From Gnetum montanum (taxonomy: Eukaryota; Streptophyta; Gnetopsida; Gnetales; Gnetaceae), in the NCBI GenBank assembly GCA_015680685.1, contig MNCI01017986.1, positions 7,001-69,000 on the forward strand: 62,000 nt of DNA, given 5' to 3'. Under the pieces are notes generated by a model. The model did not search any database and had not been told where the DNA came from. It worked only from the letters and a program-made list of their open reading frames with translations. Below, piece by piece: positions 1 to 10,559 of this stretch. The translations under genes and the position numbers were made by a program. Position 1 is the first letter of the stretch. Every line of letters begins with the position of its first letter.

Positions 1-416
1 TCATTTTGCCATTCACACGGGGGGAGTTGTTGAAATTTTTCTCTGCAACTTGTGATTATGTGACCCTTGCTTTTTCACTCATATCTCGCTCGCTGGTAGT
101 CCGATTTTAATTCCGTTTGAACCTGCTTGAACCTGGAGTGTTCAATTTGGTCATGGGGGAGAGACACTTACCGAAAAGTGCTTAAATTTTTTGAAGTTTA
201 TCATCGCCCAAAGGACATCAATTAGGGTAATTAACACTAACACTTAGAACAATTTTGCCGAAAATCATATGACCTTAGGTATACCAGGAGACTAAAATAA
301 AAACCACCTCAGTTACAAGACCCATTATTATAATTTTCGGGCACAATCACATGTTATAACATAAGATCTTTAATTAAGGCAAGTAGTAAGGTATAACTTG
401 ACCTTAAAAACAATCT

Positions 417-445
417 TACTAACGCTTGATCCGTGTGATTGCAGA
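417..445 (+). promoter_or_regulatory. putative 3' splice site before the third ORF
   Basis: A branch-site-like TACTAAC (417-423) lies about 20 bases before TTGCAG (439-444), and the ATG of the third ORF follows one base later. Acceptor-like CAG or TAG occurs at the same place in three other copies (before 27184, 39048 and 48696). It would fit a subgenomic spliced mRNA. Function is inferred. Confidence 0.45.
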
Positions 446-2579
446 ATGGCCTCGAAACGTGCACAACAGGAGGGTCCTGTTCAAGGTGGAACAAAACGAT
501 CTCGGAGAGGTGGAAGACAAGGCCTTGTCAGACAACATACAAAACAGGAGGTGCAATCATTCAGCATCCATCAAGAAGAACCTCCTACCAAACAGTCTGG
601 GCAGGCAGAAGGAGGAGCTACTGCTGCACCTGAATCGGGACAACAACTCACGTTGCCCTCGGAATGTGTTCAGGCTATCCATGAGAAGTCCACATTTGCT
701 GTAGTGATTGTGGAGTTAAACTTCGAATCCTTTGTAGAGTTCGCTCCTGAGGCTGTTAGGGATCACCTAAAGGGATCTCCCTTATGGCCTATCCTCTCTG
801 AAAGTGGTGCCTGGTACTTAGGAGAAACGTATCAATTCTGGCACAATAGGGAGCAAGTCACCACAGTTAACATTTGTGGTGTGATAGTTGACTTCCCTGC
901 ATAGGCCATTTCGAAAGCGTTAAATCTTCCGAATTTAGGGCCCCACGTTGCTCAGTTATCCACCCGTTTAGACCCCGATGTGTGAAAGGATTGGTTAGAG
1001 AAGGCTTATGGAAGAGATAAAGCTTTTGGTGAGCTGATGATGGAAGAGAGAGTTTATTTCAAAATTGGAACCTATCACCTTTTCCCCACAAAAGGTTTGA
1101 AAAGAATATCGACGTATGCGGCCAGAGGATGTGTAGTGTTGATGGGAAAGATTAATGTTAACCTTCCCCATCTATATTTGATGGAGATCCTGAGGTGGTC
1201 TAAAGAACGGAAGACAGGGAAGATGGCGCTGCCTTTCCCCTGTCTTATCAAAAAGCTATGCCAACAGGCTGGTATTTGGGGGTACACTAATGACATCCTC
1301 TGAAAAGCCCAGAATGCTTCTTATGCTGAATTACTAAAGGCGCGAGCTCCACGAAAGAGCACTAGCGAAGAGCTGAGACCCGAAGAAGAAGAAGAACAGA
1401 TGACTGGACCACTTGCAACTCAACTTGCAGGACCCAGTCAACCTGCAGCCACGGGTTCCAGCCAACAACAAGAAGCAGGGCCTTGCATAGGCCAGGATTA
1501 GCCACCACCATCGCAAGACTACAGACCGTCGATGAGCCATCTTAGGGCCATCGCTGAGACGGTTAGTTGGGAAGTCGTGATGACGCAAACCTCTTCCGCG
1601 TCATCGATGAGGCCATACAGCCTATAGTTTCAGTAGATCGTACAAGGGAGGAATTATCCATTCAAATAGGAGGAGGGGAAAGTAGATGGTCGCAACATAT
1701 CTTAGGAAATGCGACATATTTTCAGGTGCAGTTAGAGACTAGTGAAGGGGCCACTGTGGTGGTCATGCAACACCAGAATGCCACGGGAGCTGCTGAAGTG
1801 GTCATTGACCACATCAAAGAATATTTCAATGTACTTGTTGTGATCAGAATGAGGCTAAACGACATGAAAAGTTGAAGGAGCACTTTTGTGATTAGGTGGG
1901 GATGTATAAACAAATCCTGGAGAAGGAGATCCATATGGCCAAGGCTCAAATCAACACTATCAGTGCTCAACACATTGATTGGAGGGCCATATTGGACACT
2001 TATGCCTTTGCCCACCAAGCGGAAGTTAAAAATCGGGACCTGCAGATTCAGGACTTGACAGAATACATGGAGTTGGCAAACCTTAGATATGCCAACCTTG
2101 CCATGTTAACAACAGGGCGCCTGAGAACAGAGCTCAAACAACAGGTAGCTTCCACCCATATCAAATATGAAGAAGAATTTGGAGAACACAAGAAGTTGGC
2201 AGAAAAACTAGATGTTGCAAATTCTGAACTCGAGGTGGTAAAGGCAAGCTACCAAGGATAGAAAGATGTTGCAACTAACTTGGCTCAACAACTAACAAAT
2301 GTTCATGAATACAAAGACAAAGCCAGAGCCTATGAGGAGGAACGACGGGTGTTCGCGACGTGGTATGTCAAAGCTAACCAGATGTTCCCGTAACTACCCT
2401 GTCCGTGGGAAGTGTCGACTTCGTCAAACATTGGAACACTAGCATGGATGACACAAGATCCTCGGACCGAAGAGGAGAAGCTCCAGGCCATACTTCAACG
2501 CCATCAAGCTTCAAAGCCTGGAGCACATGATAAAGGGAAAGCAACCATGGAGGAGCCACCGCCACCAGGAACTACATGA
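446..2579 (+). pseudogene. degenerate third ORF: putative plant transposon/env-like domain plus coiled coil
   Basis: One reading frame runs from the ATG at 446 to about 1566, broken by TAG at 902, TGA at 983 and TGA at 1301; a second frame covers 1567-1875 and a third 1896-2579. The N-terminus is basic (KRAQQ, TKRSRRGG), like a nuclear localisation signal. A globular part follows, with SPLWPIL, FWHN and, near 1140-1290, INVNLPHLYLMEIL then LPFPCLIKKLCQQAGI. This layout resembles the domain annotated in many plants as putative plant transposon protein (Pfam Transposase_32 type, named from memory). A Gln/Pro/Glu-rich linker and a long heptad-rich coiled coil (about 1900-2380) follow, ending in EEPPPPGTT. 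It sits between pol and the 3' LTR, where Athila/Calypso elements carry an env-like ORF; I see no signal peptide or membrane segment. It is probably not an envelope protein in the retroviral sense. Family assignment moderate, pseudogene status clear. Confidence 0.6.
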
Positions 2580-2736
2580 GTTCTAAATTTTTGTAGTTGT
2601 AGAATTTTTCTGTGTTGTGTCTTCCCACACTACGACATCGTTTCATTTTTTCTTTTTCCAGTCAATAATCCCATACCTATCCACTGTGTAATCAATGGAG
2701 CTTGTTCTCCTTGTAACTTGAGGATGAGTTTTTATT

Positions 2737-2750
2737 CAGTCGTGGGGGTA
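2737..2750 (+). other. polypurine tract of element A
   Basis: CAGTCGTGGGGGTA directly abuts the TGATG start of the LTR. It is the plus-strand DNA primer site expected there, and identical to the tract at 27559-27572. Confidence 0.75.
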
Positions 2751-3537
2751 TGATGGGACGCGATATCACATGGGCCGCGATATCGCATCCCCTACGATAT
2801 CGTGTATGCAATATCGTAGTCCGCCGCAATGTCTATAAATAAGAAGCAGCTCTGCCTTGTTTCATATCCTAGTTTAGATTGTAGTGAAACTCTGGCAGTT
2901 TGATCCCTCCAGAGTTAGATTATTTTTCTTGTGTTTGCCCGTAGTGTGGTGAATGTAATTGTACGACATTCTTTATTCGAGTGTGACGTATTTGGACGTG
3001 CACATGACCGGAAATAAAGATCAAGATTACTTCATCATTGCAGCATTCACTTTGTTATTTATTTATTTATTTAATTGTTATTTACTGTTTTCTCTCTCAC
3101 CCTTATCTCCTAGTAATGCGAAATGAGTACGACTTGATTACGAGCATTTAAGTGTGACTACTTGGTATCCCAGTGGCGTACCTAGGATTTGCGCTTGGTA
3201 ATCCTAGTGGTAGCCGTGCACGAAGTCCAAGATGTGTACGGATAATCAAGGAAACTGTTGCTCATCGCACTTAGGCTAGATTAGATTCTTTTACCCTTTC
3301 TCCTAGCTTAGCATAGTTAATATTATCTTCCACTGCCTTCAGGAGTAGCGTTAGAATTAGGAACACATCATACACCTCACTCTGGACTAAACCATACGTG
3401 ACAAATATAATACTAGTCCAGGTGGGAAGATAGCGAACTGCGACCTAAGGTTAACGATCTAGGTGCCACAACTAGTCTATCTGCGGAGTTTGACCGGATT
3501 CGTATGGTTGAGTGTAGGGGTATCTCGCCACTCATCA
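2751..3537 (+). repeat. 3' LTR of element A (787 bp)
   Basis: It starts TGATGGG and ends CTCATCA. U3 has several CGATATCG palindromes (2760-2820); a TATA box, TATAAATAAG, lies at 2834-2843; an AATAAAG polyadenylation-like signal lies near 3015. U5 holds repeated TTGGTAATCCTAGTGG-like motifs. Its R/U5 closely resembles the solo LTR at 44472-45253, so the two belong to the same subfamily. Confidence 0.85.
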
Positions 3538-3579
3538 CTAGGCTAATTTGTCATATAGCTATGAGAGTAATACATGTTT

Positions 3580-4420
3580 TTTACGTTGAGTTAGACAAAC
3601 GATTCTTAAGGAAAGTAGGATCAAGAAGAAGGGCAAAAGTAGCTAGCACATCAATAAGCATATTTTTTGAGTAATAGATGTGTGTGAGTAAACATTCACC
3701 AAACTAAGAAATCAAATATTTTGCTAAGTCTAGATAAGGTTGAAGATATTTAGCTTTGCATGTGTATTCATTATTAACCTGGCATACAACTAATTAGGAG
3801 TCACCACAAATGGAAAACCTTTTATGTCCAAGTTGAAGGGCTAAGAGTAAACCTTGGTTGAGACCCTCGTATTTTGCTACATTGTTAGTACATGGAAAAT
3901 CAAATTTGTAAGTTTGATAATTAGGATACATACCTTGGCATTGGAGAATACAAGGCACGCTAGAACCTTGGAATGTATGCATGCCATAAAAGAATAAGTG
4001 TAAATCCAAATCCTCAAGTGTTAAGTGATGAAGGTGGGGTTGAAGGGGCAATTATTTCATTCTTCCTTATTTTCTCAGGGGGAGGTGGGATGGTGACATG
4101 AGGTTCAGAGAGCAAGGCTAAAGTAAGCACATCAGTGCTGGCTTGTCCCTTAATCAAATGTTAGGCAAGGTAGGATAAGTCAAATTTGGTTAAGAGAGTT
4201 TTCCATTTTACTATGTAGTTTATTATTGTATGGGTTGATGTTGATAGATCTTAAAACATTGTCTTGGCAAATGACATGAACATTTGCACCTAATACATAG
4301 TGTTGTCATTTCTTAAGTGTAAAGACAAGCCCTAAGCAAGATTTTTCTGTCTATATAACACGTTTTGCAATTGGAGAAGGGATGAGAGATGTAGTAGATA
4401 GGGAGATCAACATCATCTTC
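3580..4420 (-). pseudogene. Tat-lineage retrotransposon pol remnant (RNase H region)
   Basis: Read on the minus strand, the translation gives a WKTLLTKFDLSYLA-like stretch (about 4215-4175), then, after a proline-rich linker, FDFPCTNNVAKYEGLNQGLL and ICGDS (about 3905-3800), then LVV-QVNNEYTCKAKYLQPYL (about 3795-3730). This order of connection segment and then an RNase H with CTNN-AEYEAL and GDS-LVV is typical of the extra RNase H in Tat-branch Ty3/gypsy elements. It has several stops and no flanking LTR that I can find. It lies opposite in strand to element A and was probably a separate insertion. Confidence 0.65.
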
Positions 4421-4910
4421 TTACCATTGGCAAAGCATGGTTATGATAGAGTGATTAAACTTCGAAAGATAGAGGTTGAAAAGGAGATCAAATTGAGGAG
4501 GATGCATTAGCAAATATAAGACAAACATAAACTTCTTCATGCCAAACACCCCACTCTTGTTGAGAATGCAAAATGCCAAAATGACTATCTTTTCTTCCAA
4601 ACACCCCACTCAAATTATTGGAATTTGAAACATCTTTTTTAACAATATTTATCCTAAAACATATAGTTAAATTAGAACTTTATAATATGGAACTTATAGC
4701 TAATAATAAGTGGTTCAAGTGGTTAATTCATTATTGTGTTAGGTAAAAGGTTGCCAGTTTAAAACACTATTACATTCTTATATAACTCTTTTAATGTATC
4801 ATGTTAATTATTTATCTTAAATATAAGGACTATAAATACATCCAAAACATAATGTTGATTGTTTGTCTTGGGTGTAAGATTGACCAGAAACACCCCCAAG
4901 ATACCCAACC
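4421..4910. other. AT-rich intergenic DNA
   Basis: No gene seen. CCAAACACCCCACTC occurs twice (near 4543 and 4599), possibly the ends of a small decayed element. The stretch around 4700-4770 has a weak tRNA/SINE-like look that I do not call. Confidence 0.5.
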
Positions 4911-5416
4911 CTTGGTGAGTTCATTTTGGTGTTAACTGCCTGTTAGTCATAATGATGATGATAATAAAGAAAAGTCAAAAAGCAGCTGTGAAAGAGCAAA
5001 TTTACTGAGGGATGACACTTGCTTTTTGTGGGTTGAAGCATCTCTTGCTGTTCTTGAAAACTACGTGAAAAAAAGGTTGATGACATGATCCGAACTGGGT
5101 TAATTCAGGAGATACGGGATTTCTCCCAGAACCATTCAGATTATGCACCTCCTTTGCGTGCTGCAATTGCTATACCAGAATTTTGCAGGGCATTTTCTTC
5201 TCCAGGTTCTACTACTGTCATGCATAATAATAATTCTTGAAACAGCAGCGGTTGCAGACGTAAAAGCTAACACATGCAAAACTTGTTCGTAAGCAGAAGC
5301 GCAGAATTCATAAGATCAAAATATACATTGGTTGGCAAATTCACGAGCTCGATGCCACCAAATTCATAAGAGTCTAATGAAAGCTGGCAGAACCTGACGT
5401 TGAAACCCAGTTTGGA
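4911..5416 (+). pseudogene. isopentenyltransferase pseudogene fragment, left inverted copy
   Basis: The translation (with a one-base frameshift near 5075) reads CFLWVEASLAVLENYVKKR, then DDMIRTGLIQEIRDF, then LRAAIAIPEF, and weakly the following helix (ADVKANTCK-like) and LDAT. These match the order in plant adenylate/tRNA isopentenyltransferases: strand with WVD, KRVDEMV-GL--EVR-F, IR-AIGVPE, AI-EIK-NT--L, and -RLDAT (family knowledge). In an active enzyme this family transfers an isopentenyl group from dimethylallyl diphosphate to AMP/ADP/ATP or tRNA in cytokinin synthesis. The N-terminal P-loop half is missing and stops interrupt the frame. It is the mirror of 5913-6420. Confidence 0.7.
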
Positions 5417-5759
5417 ACATAGTTACCAGATATGAGCAACGGAGGAACCCAACGGCAATAAAAATGGTTCAGAAATGGTCGAAGCTGGGTAGATGGGTTT
5501 AAATGCCTGCAAATTGAAAATGCATAGAAAGGAAATTATTATAATAAGATAGAATAGAAAATTCAGAAATTCAATCACTTTAGTTGATTCACTTGATTGT
5601 AATGCATTTCATTTTTCAATTTTCTATTGGATTTCACCTGGCAAGCTTCCACATCCTTCAACTTTCTATAAACAAACAGTTCTAAAATTTTAAAAGCATT
5701 GGAGAACGCAAAAAAACGCCTTGCTGTTGCAGCAATGGAAAGAGCGAAACATTTGTCCC

Positions 5760-5927
5760 AACTAGGGTTTGGATATTCTTTTGTCTTTCTTGTCTGAAAA
5801 TTCAGACAGTCTGAAAACTCAACCCCAGTAATTGAAAATCTGAGGCTGAAAACTCAACCTTGAAAAATGAAAATCTAGGGCTGAATTTTCAGACAAGAAA
5901 GACAAGACAATATCCAAACTGGGTTTC
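5760..5927. repeat. hairpin element (MITE-like) in the spacer
   Basis: About 5763-5803 (GGGTTTGGATATTC to CTGAAAATTC) and 5884-5924 are reverse complements with a few mismatches, enclosing about 80 bases that hold two GAAAATCT(G)AGG-CTGAA units. It fits a small foldback element; no clear target duplication could be fixed, because the right end merges with the isopentenyltransferase arm. Confidence 0.5.
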
Positions 5928-6420
5928 AACATCAATTTCTGCAACCTTTCGTCAGACTCTTCTGCTGCTCCTGTCGATTCAAGAACTTTGGTGGCATCGA
6001 GCCCATGAATTTGCCTATCAATGTTTGTATTGATCTCATGAACTCTGCGGCTCTGGTTGCGAACAAGTTTGCATATATTGGCTTTGGCATCTGAAACGGC
6101 TGCATCCAAGATTATTCTGTCCTGCTCCTGCATAACAGTAGTAGTAGCAGCCCTGCAAAATTCTGCAAATTCTGGTAGAGCAATTGCAGCACGCAAGGAA
6201 AGTGTAAAATCTGATTGGTTGGGGTAGAAGTCACGTATCTCTTGAATTAACCCAGCTTGGATCACGTCAGCGACCCTTTTCTTTACGTAGTTTTCAAGAA
6301 CTCAAAAAAACAAGTCATACCTCAGTAAATTTGCTCTTTCCCCGTTGCTTTTTGATTTTTCTTTATCATCATCCTTGATGATGACTAGCAGGTTGATTAA
6401 CAACAAAAGAACTCACCAAG
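5913..6420 (-). pseudogene. isopentenyltransferase pseudogene fragment, right inverted copy
   Basis: The best-preserved copy. From 6265 downward an open frame reads MIQAGLIQEIRDF, LRAAIALPEFAEFCR, DAAVSDAKANICKLVRNQSR and IHGLDATKVLES, matching the C-terminal half of plant isopentenyltransferases; upstream, the equivalent of VLENYVKKRV is visible up to about 6300. The P-loop half (GATGTGKS) is absent. The open frame runs on to about 5819, into the hairpin element, so its last residues are not family sequence. It is about the same length as the left copy and in opposite orientation, roughly four fifths identical by eye. Loss of the catalytic N-terminus makes an active enzyme unlikely. Confidence 0.75.
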
Positions 6421-8616
6421 GATTGTATGTAGAATTGCTGCCTCCAAACCTTCATAGTGGTATGTAAGAATTGCTGCTTCCAAACCTTCATAATTAGAGG
6501 CAGCCATTCTCTTCATCGTTAGAGGCAGCAATTCATGTACTTAAATGTTAAAATGCTTCCAGTAAAATTCAACCTCTTTATTTTGCAAAAGAGAGCCCTG
6601 CCCTTTTTGGATAATCTTGTCTAAGCATCTCTGACGGCTCCCCTTTTTTGTATTGCTTGAGGCAAGTTTATATATCTTTGTCATCTAGTGACGTGCGGAG
6701 CAGGTGGTCTCTTTAATTGGATAGGTACTATGATATTGTACTGGTGAGTGCGTTTTGCTATTTTTTCAGGTACTGCAAAAATTTTTAGTGCAAAGAAACA
6801 AATAAATCTGTTTAGATCCATGTGGAATTGCAACAGTTGTCGAATGTGGAATCCAAAAGATGATTGAGAGTGTTCTGGTTTACAATGACATTTATGAGTT
6901 TGTTATGACTTTTATCATTATCTGAACATCAAACACTCTGTTGCTTGAGACCTTACCAAAGTGTAACCAGCTTTTTACTCTTGACAAATCGTCTCTCTGA
7001 TATCATATTGTTATGCTTTGGTCATTTTCTCGTGCTATAAATTGGCAGTGCACTACCAAATATAGATAGAATCACAGTAGATTATAGAATCACAGTAGAT
7101 TTTCTTTTTGGTTGGTTGGTTTGTTTTATTTAATTATTTTGCGTTGCTAGACTCTTTGATACTCAGTGTAATAAACATTTAATGACATTCCTAATACAGT
7201 AAGATTGTATCTACTGAGTCTGCTTGAAAACACAGATTATTTTAATTTTTTAATATTCAAAGAATTGGTCGTTCTTATCTAAATATATAACTGCATAACT
7301 CTATAACATATTTGAATAATAGAATGAATTTTGCTTATAAGAATTTGCATCATAGAATGAGTTCGGTATGGTTACTGTAAGGGGTGAATAATTGTGCTGT
7401 TGAGGGTTCTCTGCAACCTGAAGTTCTGTCTAAATATGGTGCAAAATATGAGTTACTAACTGTTATTTTTGAACCATTTGTAAATAGATGTCATATCTTT
7501 TCACTTGTATGAGTTTGATGTCTTAATATAGGATCAATCGTATCCATGTTTTGGTTGATCATGGTTTCCATGATATACTTATTGTCCTTAACACGCACTG
7601 CTAGCTCGTATATCATTTAGCTTTTGTTTTTCTCGTCTGGATCATGCCTTTCGTAAGGGTTTCGGATCCGTTGTAATGCTCTCTTACAAAGGTTAGGTGA
7701 GAGAGTGTTACACGTTATTTTTATAGATTGGAATTACAATGTTTTTTTTTTAATTTTAAGGTATTTCTCTATCATTTTTCTGTTAAATAATTGTGTTGAC
7801 CATGAAATTTTTACATCAAAAAATGCTTTCCAAGCTTCTAGAGAAATGTTAAACTCGTAAGTAGCTCTTCCAATTTTTCATCTTGGATAAAGATTATCTT
7901 TACTTTAAAGAAGGAAAATTTATGAACTAAACCAAAATTCAATTCTTCTTCTTCAATCTCTTCTTGTAGATAGTATGCATTGATAGTGGTTTGAGGTTAC
8001 TTCTCTTCTGGAATGAGGGTTGATAGAAATATGAAGGTCCACTTTGATTCCATGTTATCTTAACTATCATTCCCTCTTGTAGAATTATATGGCCATGATT
8101 CTTTGTGTGTTGTATCACAAGGATATGTAGGTAGTGTGGGCTTTGGCCTTCGACATAAGCACCACTCCTACTTTATGAAGAAGGGTTTTAAGGCTAGATG
8201 TGTGTAGTATATAAGCACAACTTAGCTCTATCTATGTGTTGGTTAGTTCCATGCATGATCGTAGTATGTGTGTCATGTTATTCCTATCATTTATATGGTC
8301 ATATGAGGCATCCTCGTGACATTTTGAACCAATGAGCTAGTAGGTGACATATATGTTGTGGACTCTTGTTGTACTCCCACATCCTTGAAATGTAATCCAA
8401 CTTAAGTCCACTCTAGAGTAGTTGATTTTGAAACTAAAGGTGATGTTAAGCAACACTCTCCAAGACATTGATGTTACACTTAATATTAAAGCAAAGGTTT
8501 TAGTTAAAGTGGAAGATCCCTTCAAACCTTGGCAAATCTTGGCACCTATCCTATTGAGGATTCAATCATGGAAGAAAAGTTGAGACAAGATGAATCAGCT
8601 AAAACAATGCAAGAAA
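6421..8616. other. AT-rich intergenic DNA
   Basis: No coding potential that I trust. It contains a duplicated unit (GAATTGCTGC-TCCAAACCTTCATA at about 6432 and 6469), a perfect 13-bp inverted repeat (GAATTGCTGCCTC near 6433 with GAGGCAGCAATTC near 6521) and a doubled TAGAATCACAGTAGAT near 7065-7100. Confidence 0.5.
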
Positions 8617-8772
8617 TGTGAAGTCAGTTGTTCCAAGTAAACAACATAATCATGGGTCATTTGCCATGAGCAGAAAAGGCCTAAATGATTCAAGTGTGAA
8701 GTCAATTGTTCCAAGTAAACAACATAATCATGGGTCATTTGCCATGAGCAGAAAAGGCCTAAATGATTCAAG
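8617..8772. repeat. tandem duplication, 78 bp x 2
   Basis: TGTGAAGTCAGTTGTTCC at 8617 recurs at 8695 (TGTGAAGTCAATTGTTCC). The two 78-bp units differ by about one base, so the duplication is recent compared with its surroundings. Confidence 0.85.
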
Positions 8773-8848
8773 AGTTGGTTGATCCCATGGAAGTCTCTTT
8801 CTTACCAAAGTTGAACTTTGGCACCAAACACAAACTTGCTCTCGCCTA

Positions 8849-9101
8849 AAATTTTGTGATAAGAAATTGTGAACATCTAAGAAATGCTATGGATATATGC
8901 AAAGATAGTTGTTTGGGGCAATTTGGTGATCGTGAATTGTGGGAGGAACAAAACAAACTTGCTCTCACCTAAGTTTGTTCTCACCTACAATTTTGTGATA
9001 AGAAATTGTGAACATCTAAGAAATGCTATGGATATATGCAAAGATAATTTTGTGATAAGAAATTGTGAACATCTAAGAAATGCTATGGATATATGCAAAG
9101 A
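8849..9101. repeat. three copies of a roughly 56-bp unit
   Basis: A unit beginning TTTTGTGATAAGAAATTG and ending GGATATATGCAAAGAT occurs at about 8851, 8991 and 9047. The last two are adjacent; the first two are parted by a longer repeat of GTTTG-GG-CAATTTGGTGAT-like sequence that recurs after the third. A nested tandem duplication; translations give no known protein. Confidence 0.8.
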
Positions 9102-10230
9102 TAGTTGTTTGTGGCCAATTTGGTGATGGTGAATTGTAGGAGGAACAAATTTTGTTCTCCAAGATAATCCCTGTGAGATTTAATAAGATGGTAGTTCCAT
9201 TACACCTAAAGGATGAGGTAATGTGTTAGAAACTAATACCTATGTAATAAAATTAGAAATCTTATATAAACCTAATGTTAGAAAATCCACTTTTAAGCCT
9301 AAATTATAGTATAAGAACCCACTTAAAAAGCATGTTTGTACCTACAAGGATATTTAATGACCCCATATTAAATCTTACTTCATATTAAATCTTAGGCGCT
9401 TGTAGCTATGTAGATTGAGTTGAAAGATTCGTGGATTTAAAGGTGGTTAATCTAAAAAAAACCTAGAAAGCAATAGAAATGGGAATATTTGACCGCTCGT
9501 TCTAATAATTTAGCTATGCAAAGCAAGCAAATTATTTAATAGTTAAATCCACAAATTCAGCATGAGCAAATTCATGTAAGCAAACATGTCCTAAAGGAAC
9601 CAAGAGACGATTTATGGTTATAATCATCTTATTATTGAATTAAGCTTATTGTTTTATTACGATTGGAATGAATCCTGAAGATTATCCCCGGTTCAAAAGC
9701 TCATGAAATATGATTCCGTACAACATACACGACCTTCACGGACGAGATCTACCCTAATGTTTTCTAAAGAGCGAAGTCACTAGTTTCATTAGTACTTCAA
9801 GGTACTTCAATGTCTTCCATTTTATGTAACTTCTATTTGAAGGCCTCAAACAGCTGCAATCAACAGATACTTTTCTAACTCGATTCTACGTACATGTTTT
9901 CCCCTTTCACAGAGTTAATATAATCTATATCTTCTCCAAAAATTAAAAAAAAAGAACATAATAACACAAACAAATTGAATTTCAATTCTATTCTAGACTC
10001 TTGCAATGGATGAAATACAGTGGAGGCTGCTATGGATAATGCATACTTCAGAGACTTTGGACCAGAAACTTGGGTCAGACAAAAAGTGAGTTGCAATAAC
10101 AACAATGATTCAGTGTGTAACGGCATCTTGACAATCAAATTTTGTCAGGTAATAAAAATATTATAGCATCCACCTTTTTTCAAGGAAAATAAAAGTTAAC
10201 ATATAATAAATTTCACACTGGAAATCATGG
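9102..10230. other. AT-rich intergenic DNA downstream of the IQD gene
   Basis: Short open frames only, none with recognisable domains or supporting context. No LTR or terminal inverted repeat found. Confidence 0.45.
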
Positions 10231-10559
10231 AGCGGTGGTGGTGGTGGATCGTGGACCCGTTAAAAAAGCCATGGGAAAAAAAAACAGTAACACCATCATA
10301 TAAACCACTGACACACAGATTGAGACATATCTGTGCTTTTGAGACCAACGAGAATGCATAGCACGTTGTCTGTCTCTGTCACTGTTTCCACTAACCCTCT
10401 GTGTGTACATGAAATCTTTCCAAGCATAACAGGTATTTGTGTATAAATTAAAAACAACCCACAAAACAAAGAGAGACGGAACCATGGATGAATCAATCAA
10501 AGAGAAGGATGATGATGATGATGATAGATGAATTGACTAAAACTTCAATACATACATAT
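10231..10559 (-). other. probable 3' UTR region of the IQD gene, with GGT and GAT microsatellites
   Basis: This lies directly past the stop codon at 10560-10562 on the minus strand. A GGT run sits near 10231-10246 and a GAT run near 10507-10527 (plus-strand reading). The polyadenylation site was not located. Confidence 0.4.

Larger units (their letters stand above)
1..3537 (+). mobile_element. 3' end of an Athila-like Ty3/gypsy retrotransposon (element A)
   Basis: The stretch reads in order as non-coding DNA (1-445), a degenerate third ORF, a polypurine tract and a 3' LTR, the same order as the 3' end of the fuller element at 30454-43037. Gag and pol would lie left of the window. The first 400 bases hold no ORF that I recognise and correspond by position to the spacer between integrase and third ORF in the other copies. 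No 5' LTR is visible, so the target duplication cannot be tested; the five bases after the LTR are CTAGG. The ORF is broken by several stops, so this copy is dead. Confidence 0.8.
4911..6420. repeat. large inverted repeat (arms about 507 bp, spacer about 496 bp)
   Basis: The left arm 4911-5416 starts CTTGGTGAGTTC and ends ACCCAGTTTGGA. The right arm 5913-6420 is its reverse complement with scattered substitutions and small indels. Both arms carry the same isopentenyltransferase fragment and the same flank, including GATGATGATAA-AAAGAAAA-TCAAAAAGCA. Confidence 0.75.

Noticed and set aside
8600-9150. CRISPR-like alternation of repeats
   Set aside because: Plant nuclear context, few copies, uneven spacers and adjacent units: ordinary tandem duplication.
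9875-10500. Minus-strand open frames of 65-91 codons downstream of the IQD stop
   Set aside because: No domain, no clear context; they lie in the probable 3' UTR and AT-rich flank.
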